DNA of 49,048 bases from Aggregatilineales bacterium (GTDB lineage Bacteria; Chloroflexota; Anaerolineae; Aggregatilineales; Phototrophicaceae): positions 1 through 49,048 of the forward strand of contig JARKOK010000112.1 of NCBI GenBank assembly GCA_029975765.1. The letters are read 5' to 3'. The notes under the pieces were generated by a model. The model had not been told where the DNA came from and searched no databases. It saw nothing but the letters and a program-made list of their open reading frames with translations. Of the stretch, positions 24,842 to 34,648 are shown piece after piece. The stretch's first letter is position 1, and each line of letters begins with the position of its first letter. The translations under genes were made by a program, and so were the position numbers.

Positions 24842-24873
24842 GTCGAGCGACAGCATCGTTCACGCTGATCCTG

Positions 24874-24910
24874 ACAGGGGCGACCAATGGTCGCCCCTGT
24901 GTTTATTCGC
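24874..24910 (+). terminator. Terminator-like palindrome after the putative selenoprotein gene
   Basis: ACAGGGGCGACC at 24874-24885 pairs perfectly with GGTCGCCCCTGT at 24889-24900 around an AAT loop and is followed by GTTTATT. The core belongs to a small family of dispersed palindromes in this window (see findings). Confidence 0.7.
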
Positions 24911-24997
24911 CTCTCACCCAACATTCATTTGATATGCCCGCTGCCTTGCGTAACAATCGGGTTTGAAATCGGATTATAGTGTGAGAGTGACTGTCTC

Positions 24998-25708
24998 ATG
25001 GCTTCTAATGTCCAACCTGCTAAACTCACGGCCTCACGAAATACACTGGTTATTGTGGCGATTATCGGTATCGCGGTCGTGGCTGCCTTCGCGGCCATTC
25101 TGCTGGCAAATAACAATACCGCCGTGTCCATCCAGAATTACGCTGACGTACCTATGTCCCGCACGGCGGACGGCGGGTTCGTCCTCGGTAATCCTGACGC
25201 TCGTATCACGATTGTTGAGTTTGCGGATTTTGCCTGCCCTCACTGCATTGACTATCTGCCAACCAGCGAACGGGTGATTAATGACTTCGTAAAAACGGGG
25301 CAGGCCAGATTTGAATATCGCACCTTCCCTACCGCCGGCGGCCAGGTGACGGCTTTTCTCGGCGCAATTGCCGTTTGCCTGGATGAGCAGCGTCCCGGCG
25401 TATTCTGGGAAGTGAAGGATCGTCTGTATCAGATGGCCTCAACCGGGCGTTATGATGGCAATACCGGACGGACTATCGCCCAGAGCCTCGGCCTCGATTA
25501 CAGTGCCGCCCTCGCCTGCGCGCAGTCCCAAAAACAGATTGAAACCGATGTCGCGGTGGGCCAGCGGGCCGGCGTACAGGGCACCCCCGCCGTTTTGATT
25601 CGGGTTGACGGTGGCGATCTGGAATGGATTCAGGTGGGCGGTCAGCGATATGATCGCGGCGGCGCGCCCTACGAGATCATTGCCGCCGCTGTCCAGGCGT
25701 ATCAGTAG
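24998..25708 (+). CDS. Membrane-anchored DsbA-like thiol oxidoreductase (CPHC)
   Basis: A 236-residue protein with a membrane helix at about 16-37 and a DsbA/thioredoxin-4-like domain facing outside. The redox pair is Cys80-Pro-His-Cys83 in FADFACPHCIDYL, the DsbA-type dipeptide, and the cis-Pro loop reads GTPAVLI. Two further cysteines (in VCLDEQ and LACAQ) match those of the upstream UGA-containing copy. It likely oxidises or isomerises disulfides in exported proteins. It is a tandem duplicate of the gene at 24125, each with its own candidate promoter (here TTGATA at 24929-24934 and AACAAT at 24952-24957). No DsbB or VKOR gene is nearby. Confidence 0.9.
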   Translation: MASNVQPAKLTASRNTLVIVAIIGIAVVAAFAAILLANNNTAVSIQNYADVPMSRTADGGFVLGNPDARITIVEFADFACPHCIDYLPTSERVINDFVKTGQARFEYRTFPTAGGQVTAFLGAIAVCLDEQRPGVFWEVKDRLYQMASTGRYDGNTGRTIAQSLGLDYSAALACAQSQKQIETDVAVGQRAGVQGTPAVLIRVDGGDLEWIQVGGQRYDRGGAPYEIIAAAVQAYQ

Positions 25709-25716
25709 TGCAGCGA

Positions 25717-25755
25717 CAGGTCGAACGAACGGTTCGCCCTGATTTTTGATCGGGG
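25717..25755 (+). promoter_or_regulatory. Hairpins between the DsbA-like and nicotinamidase-like genes
   Basis: CAGG plus CGAAC (25717-25720, 25722-25726) pair with GTTCG plus CCTG (25732-25736, 25738-25741), followed by a TTTTT run, which could terminate transcription. A second, exclusive fold pairs CCCTGAT (25737-25743) with ATCGGGG (25749-25755) and would cover the GGGGGA ribosome-binding site of the next gene. Confidence 0.4.
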
Positions 25756-25761
25756 GATAAT

Positions 25762-26502
25762 ATGGAATACATACCCACCACAGCGAATGTACAGGCGTTT
25801 ATCAGGCAAAGCCAGCCCTTCATCGAATGGCTGCTGGACTGGAAAGCGGGTTTACAACCGTTGTCGCTGGCATCTCTCACCCAAAACGGGGCGCAGACGG
25901 TCGGCATTATTTCAGTGGATGTGATCGAAGGTTTCTGCCACGTCGGACCGCTGTCATCGCCACGTGTGAAAACCATCATCGAACCGATCAGGCGGCTGTT
26001 TGAACTGGCGTGGTCACAGGGTGTGCGAGACATCGCGCTGCCGCAGGATACCCACCCGGAGGATGCGGTGGAGTTCGCGCAGTACGGCCCCCACTGCATT
26101 CGGGGAACGGTCGAATCGGAAACCGTCCAGGCCTTTAAGTCGCTCCCCTTCTTCGAGCAGATCACGGTGATCCCTAAGAATTCGATCAACAGCGGTCTTG
26201 CTCCCGGCTTTAATGAATGGATAGCGGCGCGTCCGCAGATTGCTAACTGGATTATCACCGGCGACTGCACCGATCTCTGCACCTACCAACTGGCGATGCA
26301 TCTGCGTTTATCCGCCAACCAGCACCAGCAGCGTAACATCCGTATTATTCTGCCGGTGGATACGGTTGATACTTACGATCTGCCGGTGGCTGCGGCGCAG
26401 CAGCTTGGCCTCGTACCCCACGACGCCGAGTTGTTACATCTGGTCTTTTTGTATCACATGATGCTCAACGGCATCGAAGTCGTCAGCGAAATCGTACCGT
26501 AG
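25762..26502 (+). CDS. Nicotinamidase-like cysteine hydrolase
   Basis: A 246-residue isochorismatase-fold hydrolase. The catalytic triad can be placed at Asp53 (SVDVIEGF), Lys139 (VIPKNS) and Cys173 (TGDCTDLC). The metal-binding set that separates nicotinamidases from isochorismatases is also present: Asp96-x-His98 (QDTHP) and His111 (YGPHCIRGT). The likely reaction is nicotinamide to nicotinate plus ammonia. The neighbouring nicotinate phosphoribosyltransferase gene (27849-29192) would use that product, which supports the assignment, although the two are on opposite strands. GGGGGA precedes the ATG. A related amidase activity on another amide cannot be excluded. Confidence 0.8.
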   Translation: MEYIPTTANVQAFIRQSQPFIEWLLDWKAGLQPLSLASLTQNGAQTVGIISVDVIEGFCHVGPLSSPRVKTIIEPIRRLFELAWSQGVRDIALPQDTHPEDAVEFAQYGPHCIRGTVESETVQAFKSLPFFEQITVIPKNSINSGLAPGFNEWIAARPQIANWIITGDCTDLCTYQLAMHLRLSANQHQQRNIRIILPVDTVDTYDLPVAAAQQLGLVPHDAELLHLVFLYHMMLNGIEVVSEIVP

Positions 26503-26508
26503 ACAGCA

Positions 26509-26536
26509 GGAGGGGCGCACGGCGGTGCGCTCCTCC
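26509..26536. terminator. Palindrome between convergent genes, possible terminator
   Basis: GGAGGGGCGCAC at 26509-26520 pairs with GTGCGCTCCTCC at 26525-26536 (one G-T wobble) around a GGCG loop. It lacks a T-tract on either side, so it may be a repeat element rather than an intrinsic terminator. Confidence 0.5.
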
Positions 26537-26540
26537 AGAA

Positions 26541-27839
26541 TCATCCCCAGAATTTCTCCCCCACAGCCACCTCGCGCGCCGGACGTTCGCCAGTCAGCCG
26601 CAGAACGCCGTTTTCCACACGCATCAGCGGCACATACGTCGGGTAATCCGGGCTGTGTTTAAACTGCCACTCCCCTACGCTCCACAGGCGCAGCGTCCCG
26701 TTCAGGTTGTTGACCGTCACGACAAACGGCAGCCGTTGATACAGCGCCCGCACCATTTCTTCACCCTGGCCGAAATCCGCGCGGCGCGCCAGCATCCCCA
26801 GCGCGCTTTGCAGCCGCTTATCAAAAATTGGCCCACGAAACGACCAGACTTGGCGGGGAGCATTGTCATCCTGGAGCAGCGGCGCAATCGTCAGCGGTTC
26901 GTCAGACCGCACTTCGTCCAGCAGCAGAACCGCTGGCTGCTGCGCCAGTGCGTTTCCAATCTGCTCCCCAAACGAAAGACCGGGTTGATCGCCCACCGGC
27001 CACCGCACCCGCAACCGCTGTACATCCTGCGGCAAACGCAGTTCGCCGGCGCGTTCAACCGCAATGGCCTGTGCAGGCTGCGGCAGCCAGCGCGCCAGCA
27101 CACTTAACAGCGTTGTTTTGCCGGACTCCGCTTCGCCAACCACCAGCACACCATGTGAGGACTGCATCAGCGCCGCCAGCAGTTCAGCCGCCTGAGCCGT
27201 CCAAAAACCAGTTTCAACCAGTTTTTCTGGCGTGGGTAATATGGGCGAATGTACACGAATGTCGGCGCTCGGTTGGATGACCACCGGCGGCCCCACCAGA
27301 TTAACACACACCGGACGATCATCCAGCGTCAGACCGACTTCAATATATGGCTGGTCATCCCGCAGTTCGGCGCCCGCATCCAGCAGCAGCCGTTTGAGAA
27401 CCCGCTGGAACTGCGCTGTATCCTGAAAAATTGTACCGAGCGACGTTAAATCACCATGCCCATAACGCACGGCGGCCCGTTCCGCGCCTTCCAGCGAAAT
27501 CGTCGTGATGCGCTCATCCAGAAACAGGGCATCCAGCGGGCCATAACCAAACAGGTTGCTATACACCCGGCTTACCACATCGGCGCGCTCGTTCGCCCGA
27601 AGCTGAACCGACTCGACGGCCAGCACGTATTCCGCTGTCGCCAGTACCAGTTTCAACCGTTTCGCCGGTGTGTCCGCTTCGCGCAGTTCCGGCGAGTCCA
27701 GACCGTGTTCCTCGATGAACGCGGCTTCAATCCGTTCTACCAGCGCCGCCATCGAATACAGCCGCCGTCCCATTTGACCGGGCACGAAACGCGGTTCGCG
27801 GCCTTTCGCAGCTTTCGAGCTGCCATCATCCGATTGCAT
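26541..27839 (-). CDS. Divergent CpaF/type II-IV secretion-like ATPase
   Basis: A 432-residue protein with the domain order of CpaF/TadA secretion ATPases: an N-terminal helical part with SRVYSNLFGYGPLDALFLDERITTI, then a RecA-like domain with Walker A GEAESGKTTL, an ERAGELRLPQ stretch in place of the usual EDxAEL (Asp box) and a Walker B-like AVLLLDEVRSDEP in place of GEVRG. The His box (TGHxGSxxTxHA) of true family members is gone: that region reads DDNAPRQVWSFRG. The C-terminus is unrelated to CpaF. No pilin, TadB/C or secretin gene is in the window. It may still bind ATP but is probably not a pilus motor. It lies 10 bp after the pncB gene on the same strand. Confidence 0.75.
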   Translation of the reverse strand: MQSDDGSSKAAKGREPRFVPGQMGRRLYSMAALVERIEAAFIEEHGLDSPELREADTPAKRLKLVLATAEYVLAVESVQLRANERADVVSRVYSNLFGYGPLDALFLDERITTISLEGAERAAVRYGHGDLTSLGTIFQDTAQFQRVLKRLLLDAGAELRDDQPYIEVGLTLDDRPVCVNLVGPPVVIQPSADIRVHSPILPTPEKLVETGFWTAQAAELLAALMQSSHGVLVVGEAESGKTTLLSVLARWLPQPAQAIAVERAGELRLPQDVQRLRVRWPVGDQPGLSFGEQIGNALAQQPAVLLLDEVRSDEPLTIAPLLQDDNAPRQVWSFRGPIFDKRLQSALGMLARRADFGQGEEMVRALYQRLPFVVTVNNLNGTLRLWSVGEWQFKHSPDYPTYVPLMRVENGVLRLTGERPAREVAVGEKFWG

Positions 27840-27848
27840 CCCACCACC

Positions 27849-29192
27849 TCATCCAAACTGGCCCAAGTCAACCGGCTGCAAATCCGGGTTGTCATTCGGC
27901 TTACGTCCCAGTTTTGCCATATCCACCCAGCGGCCATCTACCAGCACTCGTACCACGTCCATCGTGAAGTCGGTGTTCGTTTCCGCATCGTTGCGCAGCA
28001 GGGTTGAACCCACGCCATATACATCCACCGGCACCCCATCCGCCTCAAACTGCTCGATTTTCTCACGTTTAAAACCGCCGCTGACCACGATTTTCACGTT
28101 CCGGCAAAATTCCTGGGCGGCTCCAGCCTGGTCGCCAAACATATTCCAATCCTGCCAGGCATTATCAAGCGCCTGCCGCACCACCCGCACCAGATCGGCG
28201 CTTACACCATAACCCTGCCCTGGCGACAACGACACATCCCGCATGTTGGCGCTCGTATCCAGCCGCACCCCATACAGCGTCCAGCGTTTGCGCTCTTCGA
28301 CATTGCCGGTCAGCAGTGCCGCCTGATAACGCGGCCAGTACGCCCGCAGTGTTGCCACCGCCGCGCCCACCGCGTCGTTATTAAAATCCACCAGTGCGAT
28401 ACGCGGCACATCCACCGGCACGTGTTCGGCAAAGACCACCATCGCCTCGACTGTATCCGCCAGAAAACAGGCGATCAGCGCGTGCGGCACGGTACCACCG
28501 CCCCGTCCGCCCCACCATTCACCCTGCGCATCCGTGCTAACCAGCGGCACAAGCTGGCTGCCGGTATCCTGATTGTAACGCTGTACCGCCACCCAGTAGG
28601 CATAACCGTCCACCGATTGGACTTCCGGCAGATCAAACCGTGCCGGGAAAAACAGCACCGGCTTGCCGCGCGCCGCTTTCAAAACGTCATAGACATTTGT
28701 GGCGATCCGGCTGGCGCGAGTGAGTATCCCCAGAATCGGTGTTTCCAGCAGGCCAAAGTCACGGTAGCAGCCGCGAATTTTGATAACCGGCTGCACGTCC
28801 TCGGTATCACCCTCATAATAGGTGAACGCGCCATCCTCAACCGCCTCGACCTCCAGCTCCCGCCAGCGTTCGACGAACTCACCTTTTTCGTAATAGCCGG
28901 CAGCGCGGCGCAGCATCACCAGCGCCGCCTCCAGGCCAACATTGAGAGCATACGGCGCGCGGCGGTTAAATATCTGAGCTTCGACCTGAATTTCGCCGAC
29001 CGGCAGATGCGAAACGTCCACCGGCAGCGGTCGCGGGCTGATGCCGCTGAAGTGATATCCCGCCGCCCGCGCGCCTTCCAGCACGCGCACTACATTCTCG
29101 AAATATTTATCGCTGTACCATCCCCGCCGCAGCCCTTCCGTATCCAGGCGCAGCCGGCTGATGTCCAGGCGGTGCTGATCGAAAAGTGTCAT
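27849..29192 (-). CDS. pncB: Nicotinate phosphoribosyltransferase
   Basis: A 447-residue NAPRTase that makes nicotinate mononucleotide from nicotinate and PRPP in NAD salvage. The start FDQHRLDISRLRLD, RRGWYSDKYFENV, the GGRGGGTVPHALIA segment, VDFNNDAVGAA and the phosphate-binding VSGGFKREKI plus VYGVGSTL are characteristic of the archaeal/bacterial branch. The frame opens ten codons earlier (29222) but without a ribosome-binding site; the ATG at 29192 has AGGA 7 nt upstream and matches the usual family start. Likely co-transcribed with the CpaF-like gene. The nicotinamidase-like gene nearby would supply its substrate. Confidence 0.92.
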   Translation of the reverse strand: MTLFDQHRLDISRLRLDTEGLRRGWYSDKYFENVVRVLEGARAAGYHFSGISPRPLPVDVSHLPVGEIQVEAQIFNRRAPYALNVGLEAALVMLRRAAGYYEKGEFVERWRELEVEAVEDGAFTYYEGDTEDVQPVIKIRGCYRDFGLLETPILGILTRASRIATNVYDVLKAARGKPVLFFPARFDLPEVQSVDGYAYWVAVQRYNQDTGSQLVPLVSTDAQGEWWGGRGGGTVPHALIACFLADTVEAMVVFAEHVPVDVPRIALVDFNNDAVGAAVATLRAYWPRYQAALLTGNVEERKRWTLYGVRLDTSANMRDVSLSPGQGYGVSADLVRVVRQALDNAWQDWNMFGDQAGAAQEFCRNVKIVVSGGFKREKIEQFEADGVPVDVYGVGSTLLRNDAETNTDFTMDVVRVLVDGRWVDMAKLGRKPNDNPDLQPVDLGQFG

Positions 29193-29249
29193 AAAACCAT
29201 CCTGTGTGCCCCAATAATTCATTTCAATTCTACAACGCGCGCGGGCTTA

Positions 29250-29258
29250 TGGTATACT
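29250..29258 (+). promoter_or_regulatory. Extended -10 promoter for the PfkB kinase gene
   Basis: TGG followed directly by TATACT (29253-29258), an extended -10 arrangement, 61 bp before the ATG at 29320. No clear -35. Confidence 0.5.
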
Positions 29259-29319
29259 CTTTTGCTGCATTCGTTCCGAGAGAGGAATACTTCTCCAGCT
29301 TGAGGGTACAAACAGGCCA

Positions 29320-30297
29320 ATGGATATTTTAGTTACCGGCTCAATCGCCTACGATTATCTGATGCGCTTTCCGGGGCGCTTCACTGAATACTTCATCAAG
29401 GATCAGCTTCACCAGGTCAGCCTCAGCTTCCTGGTAGACGAGATGACGAAACACTGGGGCGGCGTTGCGGCGAACATCGCCTATAATATTGCGCTGATGG
29501 GCTTACGCCCGAAGCTCGTGGGCACCGTTGGGCGCGACTTCCCTGAATACCGTGCCCGGCTGGAACAGGTAGGCGTGGACACCAGCACGGTACGCCAGAT
29601 AGACGACGTTTTTACCGCTTCGTTTTTTGCCAACACCGATCTGGATAATAACCAGATTGCCTCGTTTTATACCGGCGCGATGGCCTACGCGAAAGACTAC
29701 CGCCTCGCTGATGTCTTTGACGGCCAACCCGATCTGGTTGTAATTTCTCCCAATGACCCCCAGGCCATGAGCAATCTGGCGCAGGAATGCCGGGAGCGCG
29801 GCCTGCGATTCATCTATGACCCCAGCCAGCAGGTACCCCGGCTGACCGGCGAAGAACTCGACCGGGATATGCAGGGCGCTTACGCACTGGTGGTCAATGC
29901 TTACGAGGCCGAAATCATCTGCAAAAAAACCGGCCAGACGCTGGATGATTTATGTCGCAAGATCGAAGTCCTCGTCGTCACCCAGGGGCCGCGCGGCTCG
30001 CACATCTATCAGAACGGTGAACGGATCGAAGTCCCCGCCTTCCCGACTGACCACATCAAAGACCCCACCGGTGTCGGCGACGCCTTCCGCGCCGGGCTGG
30101 TACGCGGGCTGGTATCCGGCTGGCCGATGCAGCTTACCGGACTGGTTGGCGCACTGTGCGCAACCTATGTACTAGAACAGGTTGGCACGCAGAATCACAG
30201 CTATTCGCTGGTCGAATTTGTGGAACGCTTCCGCGCCCATTTTGATGACAACGGTGTGCTTGACAGCCTGTTACAACCGCTTCCGGCGACATCGTAG
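29320..30297 (+). CDS. PfkB family sugar/nucleoside kinase, probably adenosine kinase
   Basis: A 325-residue ribokinase-fold kinase. The first PfkB signature region (WGGVAANIAYNIALMG) and the second with the catalytic Asp254 (DPTGVGDAFRAG, starting at Asp248) are intact, with VVTQGPRGS as the nucleotide-contacting strand. Family members phosphorylate sugars or nucleosides. The next gene encodes S-adenosylhomocysteine hydrolase, whose product adenosine must be removed to drive the reaction, so adenosine kinase is the most economical assignment; this is inferred from context, not from a diagnostic residue. A separate promoter sits in the 94-bp gap before ahcY. Confidence 0.85.
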   Translation: MDILVTGSIAYDYLMRFPGRFTEYFIKDQLHQVSLSFLVDEMTKHWGGVAANIAYNIALMGLRPKLVGTVGRDFPEYRARLEQVGVDTSTVRQIDDVFTASFFANTDLDNNQIASFYTGAMAYAKDYRLADVFDGQPDLVVISPNDPQAMSNLAQECRERGLRFIYDPSQQVPRLTGEELDRDMQGAYALVVNAYEAEIICKKTGQTLDDLCRKIEVLVVTQGPRGSHIYQNGERIEVPAFPTDHIKDPTGVGDAFRAGLVRGLVSGWPMQLTGLVGALCATYVLEQVGTQNHSYSLVEFVERFRAHFDDNGVLDSLLQPLPATS

Positions 30298-30347
30298 AGC
30301 AAACGCTGGTTTAGCGTCCGGTCGTCACTGGCTTTCACCGGATGGTG

Positions 30348-30356
30348 TGTTACAAT
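30348..30356 (+). promoter_or_regulatory. Extended -10 promoter for ahcY
   Basis: TGT followed by TACAAT (30351-30356), 36 bp before the ahcY ATG; CTGGCT at 30328-30333 is a weak -35 at 17-bp spacing. Confidence 0.5.
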
Positions 30357-30373
30357 CTTTCCGTTTTGTTTAG

Positions 30374-31657
<1,284 letters not shown>

Positions 31658-31840
31658 GCAGCACGGGCGGTACGATGAGGCCGCCCTTACAACAGTAGGC
31701 CATCTGTACCATACACTGAAGCGACCATTACAGTCACCATTATCGGGCAGTCGGATGCGCTGCATTCGACTGTAGCAGGAGCAGCGGGCAGGGCACGCCC
31801 TGTCCATCATTTGGGAAACAGCTTGAGGAGTAGTCTTGTT

Positions 31841-34504
31841 ATGAACAGTCGTTTGCAACGAAGCGTCGTGGCGCTGCTGGCGCTGGCGCTTTTCCTGACC
31901 CTTGCCGGTACGGTCGGCGCGCAGGATGCGGGTGGCGCGCTGGTGCGCTTTGTCCATGCCATCCCGCAGGCTCCCGCCGTAGACATCTATACCGATGGTC
32001 AGCTTACTATCGCCGGTCTTGATTACGGCCAGGCCACCGGTTATGTCAGCTTGCCCGCCGGCGCGTATCAGTTGTCCGTCACCGCCGCCGGTGACACAGC
32101 GCCGCTGTGGGAACAATCTATCAACCCGGCCACTGGCACGGCGCTGACGTTGATCGCCGCGCCCGGCACGCCGCTCGCGTTCGTGACGTATCAGGATGAT
32201 CTGACCCCTCTGGCGCTGGGCAAAGCCCGTTTCGCCGCTGTCCATGCCATTCCCGAAGCGCCCGCCGTTGATGTGGCGCTGGCCGATGGGCAGGTTGCTA
32301 TCCCCAACTTGCAGTTCGGTCAGGCGGCAGGCAGTCTCGATCTGGATAGTAGTTTCATCTACGATTTTGTGGTTGTCCCCGCTGGCGGCGCTCCGGCTGA
32401 CGCGCTGCTCAACCCGGATGCTCTGGCGCTGGTCAGCGGCACCAGCTACGTGCTGGTAGTGTACGGCCCGGCAGAATCACCTGCCGCGCTGCTGCTGACC
32501 GCTCCGACCGCCGCCCAGGGTAACAGCGGTCTCGTGCGGCTGGTACATGGTGTGGCCGGCGCGCCCGCTGTCGACGTGTATCTGAATGATACGCTGGTCG
32601 CGCCGTCGCTGGAGATTGGCGGGATGACCGAACACGTGGCAATCCCGGCAGGCACTTACGATGCCGCCCTGAAAGTCGCTGGCTCGGACGATGTCGTACT
32701 GGAAGGCACACTGACCGTTGAAGCCGGACAGGCGGTGACCGTCGCGGCGCTTGGGACAGCCGATGATATTTCCCTCCAGGTATTGCCGGACGATGTGAGC
32801 GGTATGGATGCCACTCAGGCGCGTATCAGCCTGTTGAACGGTATCCCCGGCGGCTCAACGGTTACAGCCACACTGGCCGACGGCACGACCGTCGCCACCG
32901 ATCTATCTTTTGGCGAGACAGGGATCGTCAGCATTCCAGCCGCCATCCAGGGTATTTCGCTGGCAGTAACGGCCAATGGCGCGACTGATTCATACGACAT
33001 TCCCGCGCAGCCTTTCTACGGCGGGGTGTATTACAACCTGATCGCCTATCAGGCCGATGGCGCTGCGCAGCTTACAACGCGGCCAACGGCGGTCAATCAG
33101 GGTATCGCCAGCGCGCCGGGTGCGGCTGAGGTTGTCGTCGCGCCGCCGGAAGTCGCCGTGCAGCCGACCGCCGGGCCAACCGCCGCGCCGACTGCTGAAC
33201 TGCCAATCGCGCGCGCGCTCATCAACCCGGATGCGAATCTCCAACTGCGCCAGTATCCGAACCCGAACGCGCTGTCGCTTGGCCTCGCGCCTTCAAACGC
33301 CACCTTCATCGTCAACGGTCGTATCGGGCCGGAAGCTTTGCCGGCAGGCATGAATCCCCCGGCGAATGCCACCGAGTATGTTGACCCGGCCAGCCAGCTC
33401 AGCCGGAATCAGGACCTGATCCCCGCCGAAACCTGGCTGAACGTCACCTATGAAACACCTGATGGCGGCAGCATCACGGCCTGGCTGAACGCGCAGTTCT
33501 TGAGCGTCAGCGACGCCGACGGTAAACCCGTGCGCCTCGCCGATCTGCCGCTGATCCCCATGAATCGGGCTGGCGAAGCCGTTAATACCGGCGTGACGCC
33601 GCCGCCCATCCCGGTTGACCGCATTGTGGCAACCGTCTTTAATCTCGACCCCGGCGTAAACCTGAATATCCGCCGCGTTGCCAGCACCGATGGGGAAGTC
33701 CTGGCACGAATTCCGAATGGCACCGTCCTCGAATTTATCAGTGTCACGGAAGCGCTGGATTGGGCTTTCATCGTCTACTCGCCGCCCGAAGGTGGCACGA
33801 TCAGCGGGTGGGTGAATACCCTGTACATCCAGTACACGCTGAATGGCAGACCGATTGATTATGCCGGCATGGAAGAAAAGGAACTGCTGGTCATCTCAGA
33901 CGGCACGGAACGCGGCGAAGTGACGGCGGGAATCAGCCCGATTGAACGCCCGACGCTTGACCCGCTGGCTGACGCCATCATCGCTGATGTTGTGCTTGAC
34001 CCCGGCTCAAATCTGAATTTGCGGCGCAACCCGAATGTGGACTCCGAGGTGCTGGCCCAGATTCCCAGCGGCAGCCGTCTGGTCGTTCTTGATCGCACCG
34101 GCGATGGCACCTGGCTGCGTGTCACCTTCGAAGGCGCAGAAGGCTGGATTGCCGCGCGCACGGAAAATGCCGTATTTGTGCGTCTGTCGCAGAAAGGCAA
34201 GCAGCTCCAGATCGAAGCCGTGCCGCTGGCGCCAAATGAAGAAGATGTTGAACCGGGCGTGACACCAGCCGCCCCCAGTGCGCCTGACGCGCAGCCCACG
34301 CTGGAACTGACCGCTGTGCCTATCGTCATCACCGATGCGGTTATCCAGATGACCGGCTCACCCGGCGGCAGCGCGGACGATCTGCCGATTCTCAGCCAGG
34401 GACAGCCGGCTACCCTGCTGTTTACCGACGGACGGTTCAGCTATATTGAACTGGAAAATGGCACGCGCGGCTGGATTCCGGCGGGCGCGGCCAAACCGCG
34501 TTAA
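31841..34504 (+). CDS. Large secreted protein: DUF4397 repeats plus SH3-like domains
   Basis: An 887-residue exported protein. Signal peptide 1-28 (hydrophobic core LLALALFLTLAG). Four DUF4397-like repeats follow (about 31-415), each opening with a strand of the type VRFVHAIPQAPAVDIYTDGQ or VRLVHGVAGAPAVDVYLND. After a Pro/Ala-rich linker (about 425-455) come bacterial SH3-like modules near 457, 600, 717 and 834 (LNIRRVASTDGEVLARIPNG, LNLRRNPNVDSEVLAQIPSG, GWIAA and GWIPA ends). SH3b domains often bind cell-wall peptides, so wall attachment is likely. The frame could begin at a TTG (31811), but the ATG at 31841 starts a proper signal peptide. Two terminator hairpins follow. Confidence 0.88.
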   Translation: MNSRLQRSVVALLALALFLTLAGTVGAQDAGGALVRFVHAIPQAPAVDIYTDGQLTIAGLDYGQATGYVSLPAGAYQLSVTAAGDTAPLWEQSINPATGTALTLIAAPGTPLAFVTYQDDLTPLALGKARFAAVHAIPEAPAVDVALADGQVAIPNLQFGQAAGSLDLDSSFIYDFVVVPAGGAPADALLNPDALALVSGTSYVLVVYGPAESPAALLLTAPTAAQGNSGLVRLVHGVAGAPAVDVYLNDTLVAPSLEIGGMTEHVAIPAGTYDAALKVAGSDDVVLEGTLTVEAGQAVTVAALGTADDISLQVLPDDVSGMDATQARISLLNGIPGGSTVTATLADGTTVATDLSFGETGIVSIPAAIQGISLAVTANGATDSYDIPAQPFYGGVYYNLIAYQADGAAQLTTRPTAVNQGIASAPGAAEVVVAPPEVAVQPTAGPTAAPTAELPIARALINPDANLQLRQYPNPNALSLGLAPSNATFIVNGRIGPEALPAGMNPPANATEYVDPASQLSRNQDLIPAETWLNVTYETPDGGSITAWLNAQFLSVSDADGKPVRLADLPLIPMNRAGEAVNTGVTPPPIPVDRIVATVFNLDPGVNLNIRRVASTDGEVLARIPNGTVLEFISVTEALDWAFIVYSPPEGGTISGWVNTLYIQYTLNGRPIDYAGMEEKELLVISDGTERGEVTAGISPIERPTLDPLADAIIADVVLDPGSNLNLRRNPNVDSEVLAQIPSGSRLVVLDRTGDGTWLRVTFEGAEGWIAARTENAVFVRLSQKGKQLQIEAVPLAPNEEDVEPGVTPAAPSAPDAQPTLELTAVPIVITDAVIQMTGSPGGSADDLPILSQGQPATLLFTDGRFSYIELENGTRGWIPAGAAKPR

Positions 34505-34520
34505 ACTGACGGCTCAGTTT
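34503..34520 (+). terminator. First of two hairpins after the DUF4397-SH3 gene
   Basis: AAACTGA pairs with TCAGTTT around a CGGC tetraloop, overlapping the stop codon. Short and AT-rich, ending in TTT. Confidence 0.45.
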
Positions 34521-34530
34521 ATCCACACAG

Positions 34531-34570
34531 TCCTGTCCGGTGCATTTCAGGCCGGACAGGACTTTTGTTT
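34531..34570 (+). terminator. Rho-independent terminator
   Basis: A 10-bp perfect stem, TCCTGTCCGG at 34531-34540 with CCGGACAGGA at 34552-34561, an 11-nt loop, then CTTTTGTTT. Confidence 0.88.
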
Positions 34571-34648
34571 AATGCCCGGCCAGCGCGAAACCGTTACAAT
34601 CAGTATGCAGCCTTTTACGATCCAGCTATTCCATTCCGAGGCAGTGTT

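Noticed and set aside
31665-31686. GGGCGG...CCGCCC after ahcY as a terminator
   Set aside because: Six-bp stem with a 10-nt loop and no T-tract; possibly a decayed member of the palindrome family, but too weak to call.
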